A DNA stretch of 64,000 nt from assembly GCA_038373865.1 (NCBI GenBank), contig JAXGGA010001057.1, forward strand, positions 107,536-171,535. The letters are read 5' to 3'. The position numbers and the translations under genes are program-made. Source of the stretch: Uloborus plumipes (taxonomy: Eukaryota > Arthropoda > Arachnida > Araneae > Uloboridae). The notes under the pieces were generated by a model, which was not told where the DNA came from, ran no database searches, and saw only the letters and a program-made list of their open reading frames with translations. Below, in pieces: positions 1-13,600 of the stretch (positions are counted from its first letter, which is position 1; each line of letters starts with the position of its first letter).

Positions 1-774
1 TTCTAATTTTTTCTGTTGTACTTATGGTAAATGTAATTGATGCCTCTAATAGGGTAACATCTTGGCTACAAAAAACCACTAGGAACATCATCAAGAATTC
101 TCTGGGGAATTCGTAAAAAGTATTCTCCGAAGGCTCCTCAACAGTGCCAACTTACCCCGGAGTCGGGGTAGGTTGGCAGATGCATCGGGGTATGTTGGCA
201 TAACGTTGTTTGAAATGATAAATTTACAGCAATATAACAATTTTTTATTTTTTAAATATTTATTTAAATATATTATAAGGTAATATATAAAAACAAAGCT
301 TTTAAACACAGGTATGAGCATTGTAGGTAGGTTACAAATGCTTCATGTCAACTGCAAAAGATGAGTTCTCACTCATCTGAATGGAGAGTTAATCTTCTAT
401 TCAGATGAGCGTCGGGAAGCTCTAGTCACATTCAATACTTTGTAGTTTTCACCATAGTGGAGACTGAAAAGTCCCAGTAATCAACTTTAAGTATTTGCCC
501 TGGATATTTTCGGGCTTCATACTTCACTATCCCATACTCGCCTAATCAGCTCCTACAGCAGCATTTAATGCTGTCTCATCTGCAGGTGGAGACTTTGTAG
601 GAAGGTTGGAATAGACCACATCCAGTAGAAATGGCTCATCTTTATTCTCATCACTGTACTGAGTAAACAATAAATTATAGCCATCCTCACATTTAGCATA
701 AGGTATAGCATCAGAGAAAGGCTCATCAGTTTCAGTGCTACTAATATCTTCCTTCTTTGAAAGTTTCTTTATGA

Positions 775-1181
775 TTATTCTTTGATTTCGTAGTCATTGT
801 TTCTGTTTTCTTTCTTTGTCGCATCAACGTAAAGTGTTTTTATTTTTTTTCTCAGCTTTTTTTTTTTTTGCCAGTTTATTTTCAACTGGAGTGTCGGTTC
901 GGATTTTACAGTGCCTCCTGTTTTTTCCTCTGATTGTCCGTTTTCATGGCCTGCTTTTGGAAAAAGCTGAACGTCTTTAGGGGTCACAAGTCAACATGTT
1001 TCGGAGAAGCGGGCTGCATTAGTGGAGATTGAAGGGTCACTCCTTTCGACGCTAGCAAGAGGGATATTTTTAACACTAGTACTACCCCAAGCAGTAGGAA
1101 CATTTTAAACACCAGCATTACCTGCACTGTCACGCCAACATCAAGGGTGGATAAGTTGGCATAGATCGCTGGCCTATGCAA
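775..1181 (-). pseudogene. Decayed pogo-type transposase C-terminal region
   Basis: Two overlapping minus-strand frames (984-1181 and 775-987) together spell a tail with SPLMQPASPKHVDL, then DVQLFPKAG, then a Lys-rich segment. This is the layout of the region after the DDE domain in pogo-like transposases: a proline-flanked linker, a PKA motif and a basic tail. The frame changes near 985, no catalytic domain is visible, and the coding potential is dead. The related stretch in the second copy lies at 31019-31561 in the same orientation. Confidence 0.5.
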
Positions 1182-1183
1182 AT

Positions 1184-2791
1184 ATGAGCTAATATTTAGA
1201 AAAGTGCCAATTTGAGTCCCAAGTGAATTTTCACCAGTATTTCAATAACTAGTTAAAAAAATAATTTTCCCCAGAAAGAAGATAAGTTTCTCTTTCATTT
1301 CATCTAATAACATCAGAAATTTTTTTTTTTTTTTTTTTTTTTCATCAGAAAATATTGTGTTTATACATCAAAAATCAGATCGGTAACGTGTCCCAAGTAG
1401 CAAAGCTTAGCATGCAAACTGGTCATGCGCACTTTCTAACTTCCAAAAAAAACGCACTTGCACAAAAAACGATTCTATTTTTACCCCTTTGTTAATATTT
1501 TACTTCATTTTTGTTTTAGTCGATTTCTGATTTTCTAGCTGATGCGAAATAAGCGTGTCCCAAGTTCCGCCGTCAGAGTGGTAACAATAACTTCCGATTT
1601 ATGTTTAGGCTCCCAAAATCATTTCCTGCACCTATACCACGTGATACTGAGTACCTGGTGGAAAGTTTTATCGAATCGTAATTAAAAATTTGCATTTCTG
1701 CATCTAAAATTGTAGGTAAGATTTTTAAAAGTGATTTTATAAAATGTGTGTCATTTGAGTCATCAGATCGGTAACACGCTCTAAAATGCGCAGTTTTTAT
1801 TATTTTAAAAATTATTTTATATATAAGTATAGTCATTTATTGCAAGTGAAAAACCCACGTGTTTGATTTTGGTTTAGTGCGATCGACTCGGAAATAAAAA
1901 AAAACTTTGTCAGTTTGTCAGATCGGTAACAGTCAGAGCGATAACATTGAAAAACAGCAAATATGTTACAGAACTAACTCACACGTTTCAGAATTATAAA
2001 AAGCAAAAATCATACTTTAGCCATATATATTGAATATTTTTGTTCTTAAAAAATGAAAAGCAATGAGTTTTAGTACAATTGCTTCATTTGTGGTTTGTAT
2101 GACCTAACAATAGAAGTTAGTAAAATAAGAAAAATTGACACTGCAGAAATTAAGTTAATTAATTATTATTATTTTAATTTATTTATTTTTTTTTTGGTGC
2201 TTCAATTTCTCATAACTTTGCTAAATAACTAGATAATAACTAGCATGCTAAATTTGAATTTCTGATCAAGAAATTAAATTTCCTGCAACTAATTAAAGAA
2301 AAGCAAGCAGCAGAGTTGTGTGTTGAAAAAGTTGAAGTTGTGTATTGTTTTAAAACAAAATAAATGTTTTATTAGCTTGGATTTGGTAATCTCATAATTT
2401 ATTTTATCTAAAAACCTTATCGCTCATTTTTATTTCCAAGAAATGCTTTTTCATAATGAAATTTGATTTTTTAGCCTAATATATATATTTTAATATAATT
2501 ATCTTAATTCTATGTTAAAAATGCAAGGAAATGATATCATATTTAGAGATGTTAACGAAGACTGAAAACATAAACTCAAATATGTAGCTCATATTAACAT
2601 CAGATCTGTAACGGCTTAAAAGTGAGTAATCTAAGGAGGAGGTAAATAACTTCCTTGACCTCCCCCCTTTTATTTTCTTGCATTTAGACCCAATTTAGAC
2701 TTAAAATCCAATATTATTTTTTTTCTGCAAAAAAATTTTTTTTTCAGAAAACTTCAACTTCAAATTGGCACTTTTCTAAATATTGGCTCAT
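1184..2791. mobile_element. 1.6-kb TIR transposon nested in pogo-like copy 1
   Basis: The left end ATGAGCTAATATTTAGAAAA and its continuation to about 1216 is the near-perfect inverted complement of 2758-2791 (about 33 bp, one mismatch). The flanks rejoin exactly as in the uninterrupted second pogo-like copy near 31678, which acts as an empty site, with a 2-bp AT/TA target duplication. The interior has no long frame. It carries an iterated motif, CAGATCGGTAAC, at about 1376, 1765 and 1919, with variants near 1575 and 2602. The superfamily is not recognised. The 2-bp duplication would suit Tc1/mariner/pogo-type integration. Confidence 0.75.
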
Positions 2792-3193
2792 ATACCCCAA
2801 GCTGAAAATGACAACTAGCCCCAAAGGCATTTTCTGGATAACATGGTGGCCCTGCCCCGAATACAAACGACTGGGAATCCAGTAACTGCATCAATCCCCA
2901 GGCTACTTAGTCACTGTATCCACCATAAACTTGGAGTACTTTAAAAAAATTTTAAGGGAACTGAAAACCAAAAAGCAATTTGGAAAAAAAAAATTACTCA
3001 CCAGAAAGAAAAACACAAAAAAATACATATTTTTCGAACACAAGCTAGCAAGACACTATAACTATTGTGGATGATGCAGAAGATTTGCCAAGTATGTCTC
3101 ATCACGACGGCAGCGCAGTGGGCACTGTGTACTAGAAAATAAAGGCACAATGCCAACGTACCCCTTATGCCTAATAGCCATGGTCTCCCCTAC

Positions 3194-5997
3194 TTTTTTT
3201 CTTATGTATTTTCTCAATTTAAATATGGACGAACCTAGAAAAGAATATTCTTACAGCATTTTATGCTTAATGTTAATTTTATCATGTTGTTTCTTACAGA
3301 GTTAAATCAACTGTTTATCAAAAATCGTATTAAAAAAATCATAGATTAAGAAGTAAAATCTACAATTTAAGAAATAAAGAGTTGATTTTCCCATATATCG
3401 GTATCCATGTTCTTTGAGAAAGTGAAAAAAAAAATAGTATTTAGTAATATCAAATCCACTTATTTTCCTTTTTTCAAATTTATTACCTTATTTGACAGCC
3501 TTTTTGTTTACCGAAAAATGCATGTTTCTTTCGGGAAAAAAGAAAAACGCTAACTCAAAAATCAGTTTGTGATTTCTCCTCTGATGTGAATTAAAATGCA
3601 CTGTGAACTACAGTTCTCAAAATAACAGCTTTTCTTCTTTTGTGAGACATAAATTGAAGTGATTTTTTTAGTGAAATTTTCTCTCCGTCAGCTTCTTGCT
3701 GTGACGTCAAGGAAGCAAGTGAGAAGGTTTTCCTGAAGGTGGTGCTGGTTCCGCTAGTAGTTCAGAATTTTTGTGTAGCTAAAAATATTCTATTATACAT
3801 TAGATCAGTGGTTCCCAACCTTTATACGCTACTGACACCTATCGCCTCCCTCCCCTTTCTTCCTCGAAAAAACCATGTTGGCGCAAGTGAACATCAATAT
3901 TAATTTGAAGTAACTTTAATATGAAGTGAAATGTACGCAATAAAGTAATTATAACCAATTACTTTTAAACTATAAAAATGTTAATGAATAAATAAATACC
4001 TTTTTTTTTTCTTTCACAAAGCGAACTGATGTAAGCATTTGAAGGGTAACATTGAACTAATATCATCGACGTACTTATCAAAAAGCAGAAGTATATTTTT
4101 CAATAAATATTGTTCTCTTCTTTGCAGGAATCTGAGGGAATTAAAATCATTGAAACTAAAAATTTGAAGGAAAATAAATTGAAAATCAGAAAATTCCTAA
4201 AATTGACAATGAATGACAAAAGACTTCCTAAGGTTCGTCTGAGGTGCAAGGAGGAAGCTCTTGAACTTTAATTTGTTTCTTTCTTAAATTGTGATTAATT
4301 ATCTGAACTCTGAACAACCGGTTTCGTACATGTTTAAAATTTCGGTTTTTGCTACCTTTTTATTACTACTGCTTTCTCTTCTAAATACTCATCGCCCCCC
4401 TATCGCCCCTTAGGAATTCATCACCCCTTTGAGGAGTCAAACCGTCTGGTTGATTAAAGTTAATTTTGGAATGTCGTTACCTTTGCTTTTTTTTTAACGC
4501 TTAACATCATTTGTTTCTAATTGCTAAGCTGATTTACATTGATACGGTTTTATGTGTAAAAACATGAAACATTGCTATCTTCCTAAATTCGCCTTGTTTA
4601 TTATAGTGAATCAAACAGTTTTAAAACAGAAATAAAAATATTTAACACAGTGAAAAATTATTTTATTCTGTGAGTACATCACTTTGTAATTTGATTTAAT
4701 CAACATAACAACAAACTAAGATACAATAAATTACAATTCATCATACAACAAATCTCGTTTGAACAAAAAGTAGCTAAGACATATCAACATGTATTTTGGT
4801 GTACATCTTTCATTATGAAAACGTAATTTACGTTTATCATAACTTCAGAGTTATAAGTTATGAAAGCCAGAAAAATATTACAGGTTAATTACATATTTTC
4901 TACAAGAGCTAGGATACCTTTCTTGATTTCTATTTGCTGTTAATTGTAAAATGCTTCAATCGAACAATCTAAATATTGTGCACATTTTTAAGAAATTTTA
5001 TAAATAGACATTAGACGAATGCATTAATCTCACTATTTATTATATAAATAAATATCAGTTGATTATAAACCAGTCGCTGTTAATATCAATAACCTGTGCC
5101 ATTAGGGTGTATCACGAAAAACTTTTTTTGGAAATTCAAAATTTCAAGTTGATAATAAGTTGTCACTATATTCACATAGTTACTAACAAAATTTATTTTG
5201 AAATTGAAAAATATTTAGATATGCTGGGATTAACTTGAAGTTTCAAAGTTTTTAGTCAAAACGATGATTTTTTGAAAAAATGCATAAATTATGTGTAAAG
5301 CAAGAATAATTATTTAGGTGCAAAAATGGACTAATTAAGGTGCAATCTACCAATAAAATATGTATTAGAGCTAAAATTTAACTTTTAGGTCTCTAAGAAT
5401 CGTTATGAAAAATCTCACATTTTTGCCAGTTCATCGTATTTTTAGAATATTTGCCCATCCTACAAAATAATTTCTAATATTGCACAAAAAGCACAAACAT
5501 TGCCGTACAGAGCTCTGAAATAGCGAGATTACTACTGTACATTGTACATGTGTTATTAGGTCACACTTTATTGCCAAACATAGACACAGATTTCATTTTG
5601 GCCATGAACAGCTTTAAAACAGACAGAAAATTCGTAACAATCAAAGGATTCAGGAGTATAATTAGCAGTTGTGCTAAAATACCATTCAAAGGTAAAAATC
5701 TCAGTAAAAAGTGTATCTCCAACACATCGTGTTATTCAATTGCTTTTGCTTTATTTTATTTTATTTCATTTATTTATTTTATGAACTTGTTTTCATTGAC
5801 TTCCCCATCGATATGAAAAGATTTGATACCCTATCTTTTAAATAAAACCTTCACTTTTTCCAAACACATTTAAGCTTATAAATCACTAACCTCCATTAAG
5901 CCAAGGCTTAGGTAGAAACATGCAATATACCGCCAATTCCATTATTCTATTCAGGGAGTGCAGTTTCATGTTTAGTGGCACTCGTTAGCCAGGAATA
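3194..5997. other. Unassigned AT-rich DNA with a possible hAT-like remnant
   Basis: No gene is supported here. At 3805 the sequence CAGTGGTTCCCAACCTTT looks like a classic hAT terminus, and iterated C-runs (TCGCCCCC-type) at about 4390-4440 lead to a weak inverted partner ending near 4449. No 8-bp target duplication is visible, so only one end is credible. A short open frame at 5550-5816 has no recognisable domain and is ordinary for this base composition. Confidence 0.35.
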
Positions 5998-6001
5998 TTA
6001 A

Positions 6002-6222
6002 CCCATTAATGCCTAGCGTCCCTTTTTAGGGACGGTCCAAAAAGTGTTTGAATTGACCAAAAATGAACATTACAACCAAATAATAGTGTTCAATTATTAC
6101 TGTGGCATTGCTTCAATTCATTACTAACAGATTGCAGCATATAATGATTGTAAAGTCTGTTCTGTATCCGTGTAACCAGCATACAAAATATCTTTGGAAA
6201 AAAAATGTCAGGCATTAATGGG
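6002..6222. mobile_element. piggyBac-like MITE, copy 1 (internally deleted)
   Basis: The element is bounded by TTAA on both sides (5998-6001 and 6223-6226). Its inverted ends are CCCATTAATGCC at the left and its complement GGCATTAATGGG at the right. Next to the left end is a hairpin-prone CGTCCCTTTTTAGGGACG. A TTAA target and termini beginning CCC are diagnostic of piggyBac. Copies of about 510 bp at 37937 and 58757 share both ends and the ACCAAATAATAGTGTTCAA block, so this 221-bp copy is an internal deletion. Confidence 0.85.
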
Positions 6223-6286
6223 TTAAGTAACTGAGCTGGAGGCAGAAATCCTCTTATAGAAGTAAATAGAGCTAAAAAACAGGTAG

Positions 6287-6332
6287 TTAACCCTTAACTT
6301 CCCACTGTTGCATTTCTGCAACATATGATATA
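6287..6332. mobile_element. Possible second piggyBac-type end, cut by the next element
   Basis: The sequence GTTAACCCTTAACTTCCCAC begins with a TTAA target followed by CCC, as piggyBac termini do. A short hairpin, TTGCATTTCTGCAA, follows. The adjoining long-TIR element at 6333 begins immediately after, so the rest of this element may be displaced or lost. Only one end is seen, so the call is tentative. Confidence 0.3.
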
Positions 6333-7096
6333 CAGGGTGGTTATAAATTAACAGGAGGTGTTTGGAGCCCTATAGCTCGCGAACTGCTGGGCGAAATATT
6401 GCCCAATTTTGTGTGTGTGCATATTAGACCATGGGATTTTGATTTCATGAATAAAAAAAAAATTAGTTTGAAAAATCACCACCAGGGGGAAATTTGGCGC
6501 TGTAAAAGTGTATTATTCTGATTATCGAAGAATTAATTGCTTCTGACAAAAAATGCAGCCATTTTATTTGCAAAAATGACTTTTTTGTCACAAATGTGAT
6601 TCGATATGATCGCTATTGTAAAGTCGTAAGAACTGCATACGATGCACAACATTTTCTACGGCAGCTCGTAACATATCAAAATACATTTCTTGATGAGATT
6701 GCTCCCAGTCCGTCATTTTATACAGATGATCGCCAAACGCAACGCGTTTATGCACATTATTGCATTCCATTTGGTTAAATGGACCGCTATTTTGTTCGTG
6801 GGGATTTTTTTTTTTTTAATAGAAAATTCTACGGCGATCATATTAAACCTCATTTGCAAAGAACAATCATTTTTGCTTGGCGAAATTGATTTATGCAGCA
6901 TCTTTTCAAGTTTAATTTGCGATATTCAGTGTAATACACTTTACAGCGCCAAATTTCCCCCTGGTGGTGATTTTTCAAACTAATTTTTTTAATCCTATGG
7001 TCTAATATGCACGCTCACGAAATTGGGCAATATTTCGCCCAGTAGTTCGCGAGCTATAGGGCTCCAAACACCTCCTGTTAATTTATAACCACCCTG
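6333..7096. mobile_element. 764-bp element with about 175-bp terminal inverted repeats
   Basis: The left arm (6333 to about 6510) begins CAGGGTGGTTATAAATTAAC. It is repeated in inverted orientation from 7096 back to about 6930, including the GGAGCCCTATAGCTCGCGAAC block and ATCACCACCAGGGGGAAATT. The flanks are TA on both sides. The core of about 400 bp contains only short frames on both strands. It is probably a non-autonomous Tc1/mariner-type derivative, but no transposase motif identifies the parent. Confidence 0.85.
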
Positions 7097-7098
7097 TA

Positions 7099-10000
7099 TT
7101 TTAATTTAAAAGACTCAATTTTGTTTTTAATTACCTACAAATCACTTATCTGAGGAAAAAAAAGATTACTGCAGCGAAATACATGCTAATTTCGTCACTA
7201 GTTGACAGCACATTTTCCCCAGAAATCCCAATAATTATAAAAACATTTGATGCCTCAAGAACTGTATCTTTGCTATAAAAAAAAATCCGTTCTAGTTTAT
7301 ACTTCCTCTTGTTTATTGACGAAATAAATTACTAGGTAAGAAATTTAAACATTTTACGTTCATTTAAAAGTAAATTCAATTTTCTATGGGAAAAAGTTTT
7401 CAAGAAATTTGATTTTACTTTTACATTGTCGCAAACAAAAAAATGATTGAAAGTCATTTTAAAACTGCTTATTTAAAAAACAAATATTTCTCCTCTTTAT
7501 TATTACTTGAGAACTAGCTGATACAAATTTTTCATCAAAATTAAAAATATTACGAAGTTAAGGATTCATGTAAAATTAGAACACCAGCGAGAGACCGTGA
7601 GACCGTACAGTGGTACCTTCCAGGCTGACGAGTGCCAATGAGCACGAAACTGGGGTCTTTGGATGGAATAACCGAGTTGGCGGTGTGTTGCATATTTAAG
7701 CTTCAGACATTCCTAAGCACATTTCTACTGCAATTTTTTTTTCTTTTATTCGATACAATAAAAGTATTTTTGCATCTTTTATGGTTCGAGAGATAAAGTT
7801 ACCGAGGAATATCTTTGTTTAGAAGTTAACAGTTTTTTGCTTTTGCAATATTTTGAAAAATTTTTCTTCATTATATTTATTTTACATGCTTGAAATATCT
7901 TGATTTAAGTTAATGCTTTTTCGAAAATAACGATAATTAGCGATAAGTAACAATAATCGTTTTGGCTTCGCAAAAGATCGCTCTTTTAAAAGTACACATT
8001 AGAAAGCGTTCTAGAGAGATTTTTAAATATATTTATACACATAAAAACCAATCTGATGAACTCATTTAACAATTAAAAAAATAGAATTAAATTATTTAGT
8101 TTTTTTTGCCTTCGTTTAGCAATTTTCCGAATAATGTCAAAAGGAAAAAACACTATATTTGGAATCTCAGCTTTTCATTTAAGGAAAACTTCTGAAAAAA
8201 TATTATTCCGGGAATAATTGCCTTTCTAAATAAAAAAAAAAACTTTTGACTTCTTTAGTAGATACTACAGTCTTAAAATAATCTTCAATCACCCAATATG
8301 AAATAAAATTAAAGTTTAATGTTAAAAAAGGTTTTTATTCCAGATAAAATGTTTTCAAAGCAAACGATCTGTTATGAGAGAATTAAAGCTTACCTGCACT
8401 TACTAATGTTTAGTGTTCCTCTGCAACTTTGATTGTTTTTCGTTACTAATCCGTCTTACTAATGTTTAGCTTTATATAAAAAAATTCTCACGTTAACTGA
8501 AAAATAATGAAACACCTGGGCGAAGATCAAGAAAAAAGTATTTCTTTCACAATGGATTATTCTCTCAAAAGTTAGAAGAGCATAACATACAGATACATAA
8601 TGCACAATTACACACTTTCACCTCAAAAGCCTACTTTTTTTTCTTTTTTTTCAAAACAAATTGAATAATTGTTTTGGTTTTAATCTTATTTCTTGAAACG
8701 TTGTTTTCTGCACTTTTTTTTTTCGTTATCTTACATTCTTATGGAAAGTAAACTGAAAACGAGGCTGACCAAGTTTTTTTATGCTTCCCATTTTGAACGA
8801 TGTGATGCTAATTTTTACATTCCTCGGGTATATGTTTAAAGTGTCAATTTAATGTAAACTTCATTGTATACATATTTCTATTTTTAAAATCATTGCGGAC
8901 TTGTTCTTAGAAAAAATTTCGTTGTGTTAATAAGTAACAATAAAATAAATTGGAAAATATTAATGTTTTCCTAAACAATTCTGAACTTCCTATCATCAAT
9001 ATAGGTTATTTAAGATATTAATGAATTCGGTGGGGAAAAATATATCATTTCTTACTTAGCTGTTTTTAACACATGGAACAAAGAGAATGTATCAAATAAT
9101 TAGGGATTTTTTAGCGGATAAAATGTCAATGTCAAAAAAAATTCCGAAGGATAATCTTTATATTAAAATGAACCTGAAGTTTAAAACAAAAAATGTTATC
9201 CTTTTTTATTACAAATTTTAGATTTGTTAAGCTTATCACTAATTTTTATGCTTTTGATTCAGCGATTGCTTTGCAATAATATTGAGAATTTTTTCCTTGT
9301 AATGGTAACATTTGTTGGGTATATTATTCAAATTACTATGGTTTAGGTTCTGTTTTGTGCTTTTATTTAAGACAACGAATCAACTAGGTAATAGAAGTAT
9401 GTTTTAGGGGCCGTAAATGCACAGTTCTGTTTGAGATTATGTGTGATGTTATTGATTCCATTTTGAGAAAATTAATCTTTGAAGGAAAAAAAAAAACTTA
9501 GTCTGACTTCATATTATATTTGGATGAGAAATAAAGCTGAGAGTTTGCTTTGGTTGAAGGAATCTAAAAGTTCATCTAAAGTATTCATTAAGTTTCTTTC
9601 TATGTTTATAAAATATTTTCCACAGCATGAGTGGCCATACACCATTGCTGCATGCATAAAATTACACCTGTTTTAATTTAAGCACTCGTTAATGCTTAGT
9701 AAAATGCTTAACAAAACCACACTATTTTACAAGCAGTTTCTTAAAACTTTGGCATTTTGAGTAGTTGTCTGCTTCTTGTTTTAAAACATTTAAATATATA
9801 TGTTTTATTGCTTCGAGAACTTCCTGTAAACTAGCGTATTGAAAGCAGTGGTGGTTCCTTTCAGAATATACTTTGTTACTTTGTTCTAATGTATAGAATG
9901 TGATCACTGACAAGTGCCGATAGTCCCTGAGTTACTAAGCTCTATGTATGTTCGCGCATCACCATGCGGTTCTGCACAATTAAATACAAACCATGAACCA

Positions 10001-10646
10001 CGATTACAATTCACGTTGTAAGAAGGGTGTCAAAAGAAGGGGGTGGGGTAGGGATTTAGCTTAACACGCATGCCATAAGACACGTTGATAGGGCAGGTAA
10101 CCTTGTCTAGTGGTCAGATTCTTCTAACTACTAGATAAGGTAGCCGGCATTAATTTTAAATAGGTAATAAATACAGCACAAGTCGGTAACTAATACATGC
10201 GACATAAATGTGATGCTAATACTATAGATGAAAGCAAAAATGAGCATAGACTAGGAAAAAGGCCAAGGGCAAAACGACTGAGATGAGATTCTGGTAAAAA
10301 TACTGAATATCCAGTTAAACCTCGATCAGCTATAAAAACTGCATTTTTTTTTCTAGGTAAATAAGAAATTACGGATAAAAAGTACAGAAAAAACTCTGAG
10401 AGGAGACAGCAGAAGCTTAACTCTGGCGTTAGATATGCCAATACTTTCAAAATGACACCTGTGTACGGTTTTTAACCTAGATCACTATAATTACGAATAA
10501 TGCTGTCGAACTTAAAGGCATTTTAAATGTAGAAATATTTAGCTTTCCAAAAATTTACTTGTGAGCTTGAGAGAAAAACAGGAATTATTTGTGACTGAAA
10601 TAGAAATCGCTGCCTCCGTTGATCTTGAAGCAATGTTGTTTATTTT

Positions 10647-10681
<35 letters not shown>

Positions 10682-13600
10682 GATTTTAGTAAACCAACTT
10701 TGGCTAAAACATTTTGGGAAAGTCTAAGTAGAAAATAGGACATCTGTGAAGACTGTGAACAAGCGCATAAATTTTACGAGCAAAATCTAAAGATACAGTA
10801 AGTTCCATAAATACTCTTTGCATTAATGGTGGGAAAATGGCACTTAAATAAAGGTTGCAGAACAAAAGTCTGTGAAGTAGTTTCTCCTCCCACTATGTGG
10901 ATGTGGAGTCTCCTTTCCCTGAGTATGGAAAACAAAATGCAAGTGTCATCTTAAAAGTGATAAGTGGAAAAAGAAACTCAAATTACAATCAAATAGATAA
11001 ACTGGTGTAGAGAAACATGTTTGGTTAAGATATTTTTGAAGCATCAGATTTAGAATACTGCACAAGCAGTACCACTTGCATTCATGCATTTGAAAAACTT
11101 ACACAAGGACGTGATAAGGCTGGAAATACGTAGCAAATATTTGTATTAACATTGTACCAGAATAAATCACTTAATTAGACAATGGAAATGTGTCTAGTAC
11201 TTGCGTTATGAAGATTAACAATGATTTGTTTATTTACATGTGAGACATGTGATACGTGAAGCAAATTTGTGTCTTATTTAGTGTTGAAACTCATGCATGT
11301 TTGATGGTGAATAGAAACTTCTGTGTTAACACTAAGTTGCACTCGGAAGAAAAAGCATTTAAAGAGCCCTTGTCTAGTTCTAGGAACCGTCAATCAGAAA
11401 AACCACATCGATTGTTGAGCAACAGTTAGAGAACATATTATGAAATAGGTGTTTATGTAATAAAAGTGTTTACGTAAGAAAAAATGTGCCTTGCTAAAAG
11501 TATTGAGCACTTGTAAGGTGTCATTAATGCTCAATGTTTTTAATTATTATTTGTTTAGTTACTAAAAACACACATAAAAAATCGTCAATTAGACATAGTG
11601 CTCATTTGTAGGAACTTTGAACCATTGCAAGTTATTTGAAATCTCATCTAACAGTTTACCTTCATAAATGTATAATACATGTACAAAATTACTTTCACTA
11701 CAGTGTCAAAAAAACGGTGTATGAAGAAAGTTTCCATTGATGATATTTACATGTGCATATTCTACACATTTAATACACATTTGAACACACTAGTTAGAGA
11801 AAATCAAATCGAATTGAAAACCTAAATACCAATTATCCTTCACTACACTAGGTTTCCGGAATCCGTGATTTTGCTTCTCTTTCTGGTAATTCTCATGATT
11901 CTAGATCGCAACCAGATGAAAAGCTATGAGATTTAGGCAGAATAAAATTGGAAAACATATCAAGATCAACAATGGCTAAGAGATGGAGTAGCAATCGATA
12001 TTCTAATATAATTGAAATTTTCATATTTTTTTTGGCGGAACTTCAATGGACTCCTAGTTTTACCAATAAAAGATAACTAGCACTGATAAGATCTAATACA
12101 CGTACTATAGAAAGAAATTATAACACACCTGGATTATGTGTGAGTAAAGGTTGAAGCAAAAAGTCACAGATAGTACTTTAAAAAGAGGAATTTCTTTTAG
12201 AGAAAAATGTGGAATACCTATACATTTACAATAAGTAACTTTCACAAGATTGACAATAAGTGATTGAAATGATTAACTAATACAAGTGAAGCGCAAAAGT
12301 GGTGTAAGGTTTCCGTGGATCATTTTACTTGGGGAAAAAACGGCAAATACACAGCAGAAGTTTCACCAGAGAAAAGTTTTGAACCAGAAAAAACTTTGTG
12401 TCCAAAGTGTCAAATTAGAAATCTGCTAGTGGGAACAAAAGATAGGATACGAAAATACTGCATCAGAAGATAGGGAGCAGAAAAAGAAAGAAAGAAAATA
12501 ATTCTGGATATATTTTTTAAATAACACAAAAAAAAAAAAAAAACACATATGCGTGGGCTTTCAAAAGAAAATTTACTACAGAATGCTAACTCTTACAAAT
12601 ACAATAAGCTTCCTAAAACTTATGATCTTGGATCTAGGAGAAACGATTACTAGGCTCTGAAAAAGAAAAACAATAACTACGGAAAGAATACCTTTACAAC
12701 GCTGCTCAGCAATGTTAGATTTATGAGGTTTATGTAACTATACTCCAGGACCCCCGTGTCTGTCTGGAGAGAGGGAACTGCTACATGTGGGTTAAACTGT
12801 TATGGAATTATAGGGGTTAACAGAATCGTTGGACTTCTAGCAAGTTTTTGTTTTAAACCATGGACCTGAGACTACAAATATCAGTATATACTTACACTTG
12901 AAAAACTGATATTGTTTAGTTAGGTTTTTTAAAAATAATGCTTCAAATTTCAACTGTCAATCATTTTTAAAATTAAGCTTGGTTTTATTTATTTATTTGT
13001 TTTCTGAAATTTATAAATTTTAATTTGAGATATGTTTGTTTTCAGTACATGGAAATGTTGAAAGAATTGATTTAGTGATCTTCAACGAGATTTTAATATA
13101 CACTGTATTCATTGAGTCAAAATGTGTTTTGAAATAGATTATTGCATTTGATAGTGTAAGGTATAGCTAAACGCAAAATCAGGATTCAAAATTTTGTACA
13201 TCTTCCATGCAACATTAGAGACTTTTTATATACATTACAATGGAAGCAACTGACGTTAGTAAAATTACTTCCAATTGCTGTGGAAGACTAAGAAAAATTG
13301 TTTAGCATTTTGTCACGTGCTTTGTGGTTTGCGTGTAGCGCAAGATTCAAGTAAAAATTTAGCAAAATTTGTAGGTGAAAAATAAAGACTGTGCATTTGA
13401 ATAGGAAGAAAAATAAAATACTTTTCTTTTTTAGTATTTGGCACCTGGAATTCAGCATAATATATTTGAAAAGTTTATCAATAAATGGGTATAAGAAAAT
13501 GGAGAAAAATAAAATGGATGACAAAGTAAAATGGTAAAATTTTTTTTCAGTTTGTAGCGCCATCTCTCTAGCAATATTTTAACCAAGTTACTAAACCTAC

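Larger units (their letters stand above)
1..3193 (-). mobile_element. Pogo/Tigger-like DNA transposon, copy 1 (left end outside window, interrupted)
   Basis: About 1-1183 and 2792-2960 are collinear with 28.9-31.9 kb, so this is a dispersed repeat. The right end (about 3175-3193) reads, on the minus strand, GGGGAGACC followed by a CTA, matching the start of the second copy near 28859, which gives an inverted terminus. Minus-strand frames at 775-1085 carry fragments typical of the C-terminus of pogo/jerky-type DDE transposases, such as PKHVDL and DVQLFPKAG, then a Lys-rich tail. Frames are broken by stops and shifts. The palindrome near 148-177 (CCAACTTACCCC and its complement) recurs in the second copy. 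The family assignment rests on remembered motif similarity; a profile search would settle it. Confidence 0.6.

Noticed and set aside
3805..4449. Complete hAT element
   Set aside because: Only the left end (CAGTGGTTCCCAACC) is convincing; no 8-bp duplication or clear right end.
9479..9676. 65-codon plus-strand frame as a gene
   Set aside because: Short, motif-free and expected by chance in this length of AT-rich DNA.
10880..11420. Decayed C2H2 zinc-finger gene
   Set aside because: Phrases such as CVNTKLHSEEKAF and RQSEKPHR hint at finger linkers, but no complete Cys-Cys-His-His unit or periodic spacing could be read.
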